NCBI GenBank assembly: GCA_013362785.1
Contig: JABFVM010000162.1
Coordinates: 1-38,731, forward strand
Length of the DNA: 38,731 nt
From: Streptomyces sp.
GTDB lineage: Bacteria > Actinomycetota > Actinomycetes > Streptomycetales > Streptomycetaceae
Reading direction: 5' to 3'
In this document: piece by piece, positions 32,471 through 38,731 of the stretch
Position numbering within the stretch: the first letter of the stretch is position 1
Layout: each line of letters starts with the position of its first letter
Position numbers and translations under genes: made by a program
The notes under the pieces: model-generated
Told to the model about the DNA's origin: nothing
The model's database searches: none
The model's input: only the letters and a program-made list of their open reading frames with translations

Positions 32471-33658
32471 ATGCGCGCACAGCCGGGCGCAGACGCGGCG
32501 GCGCCCCTCGAACGGGTCATCGCCGCGATGGCCGGGCGGCAGCGGCAGCTGGGCGGACGGCTGCACGCGGAGGTGACGGACCGTATCCCGTCCTACCGGG
32601 AGGTTCCGCGGGACCTCCTGGACCAGATCTGGCATCGGCACTTCCAGCGGGCTCTCGCCGTGCTGCGGGAGGGGACGGTGCCCGCCCCGGAGGACTTCGG
32701 TGAAGCCGACGTGGCCCGGGACCGGGTCGACCGAGGCGTGCCGCTCGGCGACGGGCTGCGCGCCTTCCGCCGGGCGCTGAGCGGCATACGGGACCTGTTC
32801 CTCGCCGAGGCGACCGAACACGGGCTGGACCCCGGCCTCATCCTCGACCGCACCACATGTCTGTGGGAGCTGGCGGACGTCGCGAGCCTGCAGATCGCCG
32901 CCGTCCACCGGCAGGCGGAGGTCGCCTCCGCCCTGTCCGACGCCCGCCGCCGCGCCGACTTCCTGCGTGGCCTGCTCCACGGCACGCTGAGCACGTCGGA
33001 GATCCACAGCGGTGCGGCGATCTACGGGCTGGACCTGGGGCGGCCGTACCAGGCCATCACAGCCGTACCCGGCGGCGGCATCGGTCCGGACGCGCTGGAA
33101 CGCTCCCTGGACTCCCACGGCCGCAGGAACGGCCGAGGCGCGCTGTTCACCGTGCTGGACGAGACGGTCGCCGGAGTCGTCGAGGCGAAGCCGCGGATCG
33201 GTGACCTGGAGGTGACGGCGGGGCTCGGCCCGCCGACGGACCTCGCCGCGGCCCACCGCTCCTTCCGTTCCGCCGGCCGACTGCTGGAAGCCGCCCGCGC
33301 GTACGGTCTGCGCGGGGTGTACGACCTGAGCGACCTGTCCTGGCGGGTCGCCGTCGTCGCCGAACCGGAACTCGCCGAGTTGCTGCTCGACCGCTATCTG
33401 CGCCCACTGGAGGCGGAGGGTGAGTTCGGAGCACTCATCGAGGAGTCGGTGCGGGGATACCTGGAGAAGGGACGGCACATCCGCGAAGTCGCCCGCGGCG
33501 CACACGTCCATGTCAACACCGTCCGCTACCGGCTGCGCCGGTTCGAGGAGCTGACCGGCACCAGCCTGGACGCTCCGGACACCGCGGTGGAGCTCAGCTG
33601 GGCGCTGGCGGCACGCGAGCTGAGGACACTTCCACGAAGTCGGCCAGGGCCTCCATAG
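32471..33658 (+). CDS. Second PucR-family transcriptional regulator
   Basis: This 395-aa regulator has the PucR C-terminal HTH (about 335-375): YLEKGRHIREVARGAHVHVN then TVRYRLRRFEELTGTSLD. The N-terminal helical domain (about 10-160) is of the same type as in the first PucR. ATG 32471 follows GGAGGTGAGG. It is divergent from the SDR/decarboxylase-like pair, which it probably regulates. A GTTGT-N8-ACAAC repeat (32423-32440) lies in the 221-base gap; I see nothing else there. Confidence 0.92.
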   Translation: MRAQPGADAAAPLERVIAAMAGRQRQLGGRLHAEVTDRIPSYREVPRDLLDQIWHRHFQRALAVLREGTVPAPEDFGEADVARDRVDRGVPLGDGLRAFRRALSGIRDLFLAEATEHGLDPGLILDRTTCLWELADVASLQIAAVHRQAEVASALSDARRRADFLRGLLHGTLSTSEIHSGAAIYGLDLGRPYQAITAVPGGGIGPDALERSLDSHGRRNGRGALFTVLDETVAGVVEAKPRIGDLEVTAGLGPPTDLAAAHRSFRSAGRLLEAARAYGLRGVYDLSDLSWRVAVVAEPELAELLLDRYLRPLEAEGEFGALIEESVRGYLEKGRHIREVARGAHVHVNTVRYRLRRFEELTGTSLDAPDTAVELSWALAARELRTLPRSRPGPP

Positions 33659-33722
33659 GCTTACCTTGCAACAGCAGGTCAGCGTGCAGGGGGGAACGCC
33701 GAGCGACCGCCTGGAGACGCGG

Positions 33723-36143
33723 ATGAAGGAGTTCAGCGAAAGCCACGACGATCCGTTCGCCCCACACCTGGCCGCCCTGGTCGTGCTCGACGACCGGGGA
33801 GCTGTGGTCGGCTGGAACCGGCGGGCGCAGGAACTGCTCGGCCATCCGGCGGCAGCCGTGATCGGCCGTCCGGCATTCGAGGTCCTTGTCGATCCCCGCG
33901 ATCTGCCCGCCGTCAGGGCCGCCGCGGCGAGCTGCAGAAGAGCCGACGGCTGGTTCGGGGTGCTCAATGTGCGGCACCGCGACGGGCGGCTCGTGGAGAT
34001 GGGGCTCAGGGCACATCCGTTCGCACGGGACGGCCGCGGCCGTGAGTGGCTCCTCGCCGGGGCACTCGCGGTCGACGTCCTGGAGTGGCAGAGGGACCGC
34101 GCGGTGCTCGACGGGCTGTATCGCCGGTGCCCGGTCGGCCTGGTCGTGCACGGCCCCGACCTGAGGCTGCTCCGGGTCAACCGGGCCATCGAACGCTTCA
34201 GCGGTGTCCCGGCAGCGGACTTCCGGGGGCGGCCCACCGGCTGTTTCCTCGTCCCCGACGACGCGCGCAGGGCCGTGGACCGGGTGCGCCAGGTGATGGA
34301 GACCGGACGGCCGATGGTCTACTCCGAGCAGTTCGTCCGGCTGGAGTGGGATCCGGCGCGGGAGCAGGTCGCGATGGTCTCGTCCTTCCCGCTGGAGGAC
34401 GCCTCCGGCCGCACGCTGGGGGTGGCCGAGATGATCGAGGACATCACCGAACGCCATCGCGCCCAGCGTCGGCTCGCGCTTCTGGACCAGGCCGGCAGCC
34501 GTATCGGCACCACCCTCGACGTCGCGGAGACAGCCCGGGAACTCGGCGAGGTGATGGTGCCTCACCTCGCCGACCATGTGTCGGTGGACCTGCTGCAACC
34601 GGTGACACGCGGTGAGGAACCGGCGCAGGCCCTGGCAGGACCCGTGGTCCGGGTCGGCGTCTGCAGCGTCGGTGCCCAGCAGCCCGGCCCGCCCCATCCC
34701 GAGGGCGAGCCGGTCCAGTTCGCGCCGGACACTCCGCAGGGCAGATGCCTGGCCGAAGGGCGGGCCGTCCTGGAACCGGTTCTCCCGCCCGACTGGTTCT
34801 CGACGGACGGCCGCCAGGGAACCCACGCTCCGGACCTGGGCGCCCATTCGCTGATCGTGGTGCCTGTCGCCGCCCGTGGCATGGTGCTGGGCGTGATGAC
34901 CTTGTGGCGTTCGCGGCGCCCCGATCCGTTCGAGGCGGACGATCTCACGCTCGCCCAGGAACTCGCCTCGCGCGCAGCGGTCTCCATCGACAACGCCAGG
35001 CGCTTCACCCAGCAGCAGCAGACCGCGTTCGCCTTGCAGAGCAGCCTTCTGCCCCGGGCGGTGGCGGACCAGTCGGCCGTCGAGGTGGCCCTGCGGTACC
35101 TGCCGGCCAGCGCGGCCCCGGGCCTGGGCGGCGACTGGTTCGACGTCATTCCGCTGTCCGGGGCGCGGGTCGCCCTCGTCGTGGGCGACGTGGTCGGGCG
35201 CGGCATCCACGCGGCCGCCACCATGGGCCGGCTGCGCACCGCCGTACACACGCTCGCCAGCCTCGACCTGGAACCCGACGAGGTGCTCTCCCGTCTCGAC
35301 GACCTGGTCGACCTGCTGGCGGCCGAACAGGAAGCAGCCGGCGAACGGCCCGTGGGGGAGCAGGTCGTCGGGGCCACCTGTCTCTACGCCGTGTACGACC
35401 CGACCTCCGGACGGTGCTCCATGGCCCGGGCCGGACACCCCCCGCCGGCGGTGACCGCACCGGACGGAACGGCGGCTCTCCTCGACCTGCCGGCCGGCCC
35501 GCCACTCGGCCTGGGCGGCCTGCCGTTCGAGGCCCGGGACGTCGAACTGGCCGAGGGAAGCCTGCTGTGCCTGTACACCAACGGGCTCATCGGCGAACGC
35601 CACATCGACGCCGACCTCGGTCTGACCAAGCTGTGCGCGGCGCTCACCCGGCCGGCGGACGCGCTGGAACGGACATGCCAGGCGGTGGTCGACTCCCTGG
35701 TGGCAGCCACCCCCACCGACGACGTCGCGCTGCTGATCGCCCGCACCCGCAGGCTGCCGCCGGACAACGTCGCGTCCTGGCAGCTGCCGCCGGAGCCCGC
35801 CAGCGCCGCCCGGGCCCGGGCCCTGACCTCGGCCAAGCTGAGCGAATGGGGTCTGGAACACCTGGCGTTCACGACCGAGCTGATCGCCAGCGAACTGGTC
35901 ACCAACGTCTACCGCTACGCCAGTGGCCCCGCGACCTTGCGGCTGATCCGTGAACGGAGTCTGGTGTGCGAGGTCAGCGACACCAGCCACACGTCACCCC
36001 ACCTGCGCCGCGCCCGTACCACCGACGAGGGCGGGCGCGGCCTGCTGTTGGTGGCCCAGATGGCCGAGCGCTGGGGTACCCGCTACACCCGCGAGGGCAA
36101 GACCGTCTGGACCGAACAGCCGCTGGCCGGCCTGTTCGCCTGA
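33723..36143 (+). CDS. PAS-PAS-GAF-PP2C phosphatase with C-terminal HATPase (RsbU/RsbW-like)
   Basis: This 806-aa cytoplasmic protein is probably a stress or sigma-factor-pathway regulator. Domains: PAS 1 (about 13-110, ALVVLDDRGAVVGWN), PAS 2 (about 127-250), GAF (about 262-430), SpoIIE/PP2C phosphatase (about 435-665, GLGGDWFDVIPL, VGDVVGRGIHAAATMGRLR, TPTDDVALLIA) and an anti-sigma-type HATPase (about 690-800, ASELVTNVYRYA, DEGGRGLLLV). In the PP2C part the usual YTDGL is YTNGL, which replaces an Asp often needed for metal. ATG 33723 follows GGAGA. TTG 33666 and GTG 33684 upstream are alternatives, and a TAGGCT -10-like hexamer lies at 33656-33661. It starts 64 bases after the second PucR gene. 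Confidence 0.92.
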   Translation: MKEFSESHDDPFAPHLAALVVLDDRGAVVGWNRRAQELLGHPAAAVIGRPAFEVLVDPRDLPAVRAAAASCRRADGWFGVLNVRHRDGRLVEMGLRAHPFARDGRGREWLLAGALAVDVLEWQRDRAVLDGLYRRCPVGLVVHGPDLRLLRVNRAIERFSGVPAADFRGRPTGCFLVPDDARRAVDRVRQVMETGRPMVYSEQFVRLEWDPAREQVAMVSSFPLEDASGRTLGVAEMIEDITERHRAQRRLALLDQAGSRIGTTLDVAETARELGEVMVPHLADHVSVDLLQPVTRGEEPAQALAGPVVRVGVCSVGAQQPGPPHPEGEPVQFAPDTPQGRCLAEGRAVLEPVLPPDWFSTDGRQGTHAPDLGAHSLIVVPVAARGMVLGVMTLWRSRRPDPFEADDLTLAQELASRAAVSIDNARRFTQQQQTAFALQSSLLPRAVADQSAVEVALRYLPASAAPGLGGDWFDVIPLSGARVALVVGDVVGRGIHAAATMGRLRTAVHTLASLDLEPDEVLSRLDDLVDLLAAEQEAAGERPVGEQVVGATCLYAVYDPTSGRCSMARAGHPPPAVTAPDGTAALLDLPAGPPLGLGGLPFEARDVELAEGSLLCLYTNGLIGERHIDADLGLTKLCAALTRPADALERTCQAVVDSLVAATPTDDVALLIARTRRLPPDNVASWQLPPEPASAARARALTSAKLSEWGLEHLAFTTELIASELVTNVYRYASGPATLRLIRERSLVCEVSDTSHTSPHLRRARTTDEGGRGLLLVAQMAERWGTRYTREGKTVWTEQPLAGLFA

Positions 36144-36183
36144 CCGGGTCGGGCGGTGGCGGGCTTCCGCGTCAGCTGCCCGG

Positions 36184-37800
36184 TCATTCGGCCGCGGCGA
36201 GCAGCCGTGCCTCGCTCTCCTCGTACAGTCGCCGGTTCTCGCGGCTGTCGGCGGGGCGGTGCCGGTGGTCCAGACGGCTTCCCAGCCAGCCCGCCAGGTA
36301 CCCGAACGGGATGGAGACCAGTCCGGTGGACTGCATGGGGAACAGGTCGAAGTCGGCGGCCGGGAAGACGGCGGACGGCGAGCCCGAGACGGCCTTGGAG
36401 AAGGTCATCAGCAGCAGTGTGCAGGCCGTGCCGCCGTAGAGGGTGGCGAGCAGGCCGGTGCGGGTGAAGCCGCGCCAGAACAGGGAGTAGGTGAGCGCGG
36501 GTGCCACCGCCGATGCCCCGATGCAGATGGCCAGGGTGGTCAGCACGCCGACGTCCCAGTTCTGGACCAGGGTGGACAGCCCGATGGCGACGGTACCCAC
36601 GGCCACACAGGTCCACGCCGCGACCGTCATCTCCCTACGCGGCTCGGCCTGTCCCCGGTGCGCCGCGTGCGCGAACAGGTCGTGGGCGAGCGACGAGGCC
36701 GCGGCCAGGGTCATCCCCGCGACCGACGACAGCAGGGTGATGAACACCATGCCCGCCACGGCCGAGTAGAGAATCGTCGACCCGACGGAGTCGGGGCCGC
36801 CGCCGAGCATCTGCGACAGCATGAGCACCGACGCCCTGCCGTGCGGATCGGCCGCGGTGATGTACCGCGATCCCACCAGCGCCGCCGCGCCCGTACCCAT
36901 GATGATCACGAGCAGACAGAACGTGGTGACCGTGCCGACCGCCCACGACATGGAGCGCCGCACGGCCGGCGCGTCCTTCGCCGAGTACAGGCGCATCGTG
37001 ATGTGGGGCAGACAGGCCACGCCGAGGACCACGGTGATCTGGAGGCTCACGAAGTCCAGCCGTTCAACGGGGGAGGTGCCCAGCTGAAGGCCCTGCTCCA
37101 GGAACGCGGGGCCCGCGCCGCTGCCCTGCTGGGCGGCTCTGAGGACGTCGCCGGGACTCCAGTCGAAGCGGTTCAGTACGAGGGCGGCGACGACGACGCT
37201 GGTGCCGAGCAGGATGATGATCTTGATCATCTGGATGAGCGCGGTGCCCCGCATGCCGCCGATCGCCGCGTAGATGATCATCAGGCTGCCGACGATGACG
37301 ATGCACGCCGTCCTGGCGCCCGGCACGTGCGGCATGTTCAGGATGAAGGTGAGCAGCGACCCGGCTCCGGAGAGCTGGACGACCAGGAAGGGCAGCGTCG
37401 CCGACAGCGTCACCACGCAGGCCGCGATACGTACGGCCCGTCCGGGCATGTTGCGGGCCAGGACATCGCCCATGGTGAACCGGCCGGCGTTGCGCAGCGG
37501 TTCGGCCAGCAGGAACATCAGCAGCACCAGGGACAGCGCCGTGCTGACCGCGAGGACGTAGCCGTCGTATCCGGCGAGCGCGATGATGCCGGTGGTGCTC
37601 AGCACCGTGGCCGCGGAGATGTAGTCGCCCGCGATCGCCAGGCCGTTCTTGAGCGGGGTGAGCGAGAGGTAGCCGGTGTAGAAGTTCGTCAGGTCGTCGC
37701 GGTCCGGTCCCGCCATCACGCACATCAGCAGGGTGACGGTGACCAGCGTGGTGAACAGGACCAGGACGGTGGCCTGGGTCCCGGAGCTGAAGTCGTTCAT
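36184..37800 (-). CDS. Sodium:solute symporter, acetate (ActP/MctC) type
   Basis: This 538-aa integral membrane symporter of the SSS family probably takes up acetate or another short monocarboxylate with sodium or protons. About 13 membrane segments are seen. Family marks are NFYTGYLSLTPLKNGLAIAG, GDYISAATVLSTTGIIAL, GRFTMGDVLARNMPG, VQLSGAGSLL and PHITMRLYSAKDAPAVRRSM. The length matches the family. Its ATG overlaps the DUF485 stop (ATGA), the standard pairing of yjcH-actP. It may feed acetyl-CoA metabolism together with the beta-oxidation-like locus. Confidence 0.94.
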   Translation of the reverse strand: MNDFSSGTQATVLVLFTTLVTVTLLMCVMAGPDRDDLTNFYTGYLSLTPLKNGLAIAGDYISAATVLSTTGIIALAGYDGYVLAVSTALSLVLLMFLLAEPLRNAGRFTMGDVLARNMPGRAVRIAACVVTLSATLPFLVVQLSGAGSLLTFILNMPHVPGARTACIVIVGSLMIIYAAIGGMRGTALIQMIKIIILLGTSVVVAALVLNRFDWSPGDVLRAAQQGSGAGPAFLEQGLQLGTSPVERLDFVSLQITVVLGVACLPHITMRLYSAKDAPAVRRSMSWAVGTVTTFCLLVIIMGTGAAALVGSRYITAADPHGRASVLMLSQMLGGGPDSVGSTILYSAVAGMVFITLLSSVAGMTLAAASSLAHDLFAHAAHRGQAEPRREMTVAAWTCVAVGTVAIGLSTLVQNWDVGVLTTLAICIGASAVAPALTYSLFWRGFTRTGLLATLYGGTACTLLLMTFSKAVSGSPSAVFPAADFDLFPMQSTGLVSIPFGYLAGWLGSRLDHRHRPADSRENRRLYEESEARLLAAAE

Positions 37801-38264
37801 CTCGCGACCCCCGGGTACCGGCCGGCCGGGACCGTCGCCTCCCTGACGGCGCGGGCCAGCGGATCCACCGAGCGCTGTGCGCTGCGTCCGTACCAGAAGA
37901 CCGCCGCGAAGGTGACGACGAGCTGGAGGACCCCCAGGGCCATGCCCAGGCTCAGCTCCCCGGCGATCTTGGCCCCCATCAGGCCCGGTGCCCAGCAGGA
38001 CAGCACGACGTACACCACGAAGGAGCCGAGCGCGGTCAGCGTGGAGATCCGGCGGAGCAGGCGGTAGGCGGAGCGGAGGGCGGCGAGGTCGGTACGGCGC
38101 CGATGGGTCTCGTGCGAGTCGTACGAGTCGTACGGCTCGTGCCGCGGGGGCTGCCCGTACGGCTCGTATCGAGGGGCGTCGTACCCGTACCACCGGGGTT
38201 CGGCGTGCGGCGGCCACCACTCCGGTTCTGCGGGCGGGTAGCGGTTCTCGTCGGAAAAGGTCAT
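37797..38264 (-). CDS. DUF485 membrane protein with Tyr/Pro-rich N-terminal extension
   Basis: This 155-aa partner of the symporter has the DUF485 core in about 57-150, with LRSAYRLLRRISTLTALGSF and two membrane helices. The first 55 residues are low-complexity, rich in Tyr, Pro, Glu and Trp (EPEWWPPHAEPRWYGYDAP), and are not part of the family core; DUF485 proteins are usually about 100 aa. ATG 38264 follows GGAAGG. Short DNA repeats (GAGTCGTAC-type, about 38115-38140) lie in the extension. Confidence 0.9.
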   Translation of the reverse strand: MTFSDENRYPPAEPEWWPPHAEPRWYGYDAPRYEPYGQPPRHEPYDSYDSHETHRRRTDLAALRSAYRLLRRISTLTALGSFVVYVVLSCWAPGLMGAKIAGELSLGMALGVLQLVVTFAAVFWYGRSAQRSVDPLARAVREATVPAGRYPGVAR

Positions 38265-38332
38265 GGCGGGGCCTTCCGCTACGGATCGGATCCGTGGAGG
38301 TGGACGGGGGGAACGGCTTCGGCGGCGCACGA

Positions 38333-38348
38333 TACCGACTGGTTGGAA
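38333..38348. promoter_or_regulatory. Imperfect TetR-type palindrome before the DUF485-symporter pair
   Basis: TACCGACTGGTTGGAA matches the site at 17105-17120 (TACCGACTGGTCGGTA) at 13 of 16 bases. It lies about 70 bases upstream of the DUF485 start, in the divergent region. Confidence 0.45.
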
Positions 38349-38429
38349 TGCCTATAAGGGCACCGTGGGTCACGTTTCGGGGTCGGTGCAGGTTGGGCCT
38401 GTGGTGAACGTCACGCATCCAGACATACC

Positions 38430-38441
38430 TACCGGTCGGTA
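38430..38441. promoter_or_regulatory. TetR-type palindrome before the terminal oxidoreductase
   Basis: TACCGGTCGGTA is the exact reverse complement of the 12-mer at 15280-15291. It lies 33 bases upstream of ATG 38475. Confidence 0.6.
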
Positions 38442-38474
38442 CCCTGCATCGAGCCGCGAACGACAGGAGACGCG

Positions 38475-38731
38475 ATGTCTGCGACCAACCGCCAGATCCG
38501 ACTGGCAGCCCGCCCCGTGGGCGAGGTCAAGCCCGATGACTGGGAGCACTTCTCGGGGCCCGTCGACGAACCCGGCCCGGGCCTGTTCGCGGGCCGTACG
38601 CGCGTCATCTCCCTGGACCCGGCGATGCGCGGCTGGCTCGACGACCGCCCCTCCTACCTGCCGCCGGTGGGCATCGGCGAGGTGATGCGCGCCGGATCGG
38701 TCATCGAGGTCACCGCCTCCAACCACCCCGA
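38475..38731 (+). CDS. NADP-dependent MDR oxidoreductase (5' part, runs off window)
   Basis: The first 85 codons of a zinc-independent medium-chain reductase of the leukotriene-B4-dehydrogenase/CurA group are present. After a start with AGGAGA eight bases upstream, it reads MSATNRQIRLAARPVGEVKP, then the group mark SLDPAMRGWL and VGIGEVMRAGSVIEV. The NADP-binding half lies outside. The palindrome at 38430-38441 suggests TetR control. Confidence 0.85.
   Translation, partial: MSATNRQIRLAARPVGEVKPDDWEHFSGPVDEPGPGLFAGRTRVISLDPAMRGWLDDRPSYLPPVGIGEVMRAGSVIEVTASNHP

Noticed and set aside
33594..35990. Open frame of almost 800 codons opposite the PAS-PP2C gene
   Set aside because: No recognisable domain, no ribosome site, and the opposite strand encodes five clear domains.
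35950..38067. Open frame of about 700 codons opposite the symporter
   Set aside because: The product is Gly/Arg/Asp-rich and hydrophilic; it is the complement of membrane helices, not a protein family.

Overview
The window is about 70% G+C, with strongly biased third codon positions, long chance open frames on every strand, rare TTA codons and many GTG starts. Together with a LAL-type LuxR regulator, an SCO6745-family protein, several TetR genes, two PucR genes and an RsbU-type phosphatase, this points to a Streptomyces chromosome, probably an accessory or catabolic region. I see no rRNA, tRNA, CRISPR array, insertion sequence or phage gene.

Region 1 (1-9.9 kb) is secreted polysaccharide-degrading enzymes and regulators. 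It starts with a decayed P-loop kinase. Then come a secreted GH30-type galactanase-like enzyme with a ricin-type lectin tail, a secreted protein built from four related units, a PadR regulator overlapping a HAAS-type membrane protein, a secreted GH64 beta-1,3-glucanase behind a perfect LacI-type palindrome, and a 930-aa LAL regulator. The four-unit protein, the GH64 enzyme and the LAL regulator carry TTA codons, so they probably depend on the bldA tRNA.

Region 2 (9.9-15.4 kb) has two TetR genes, a secreted protein with the histidine/methionine pattern of copper monooxygenases of the PHM/DBM type followed by a polytopic membrane protein, and a secreted type-B carboxylesterase. A 41-codon open frame before the esterase looks like a signal peptide joined to the last residues of a choice-of-anchor Q protein.

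Region 3 (15.4-23.7 kb) is a beta-oxidation-like catabolic locus: SCO6745-family protein, epoxide-hydrolase-like enzyme, thiolase, HAD protein, TetR, SDR, enoyl-CoA hydratase, an ACAD10/ACAD11-type acyl-CoA dehydrogenase and a second SDR. The thiolase, TetR and first SDR transcription units share a promoter-embedded element (GTTGAA/ATTGAA-N12-TTCAAC/TTCAAT, or its TGACGYCGGATTCAA core), which reads as the operator of the locus TetR.

Region 4 (23.7-33.7 kb) is a Liv-type ABC importer with its lipoprotein, in the order ATPase, ATPase, permease, permease, binding protein. It is divergent from a PucR-TetR pair across nested palindromes. Beyond it lie an SDR plus carboxymuconolactone-decarboxylase-like pair and a second, divergent PucR. 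I infer that regions 3 and 4 import and break down one organic acid or lipid-like substrate. The sequence does not identify that substrate.

Region 5 (33.7-38.7 kb) holds a PAS-PAS-GAF-PP2C-HATPase regulator, a DUF485 plus acetate-type sodium symporter pair, and the start of a zinc-independent MDR oxidoreductase. A TACCGAC(C/T)GGT-type palindrome recurs before the esterase, the epoxide-hydrolase-like gene, the symporter pair and the oxidoreductase.
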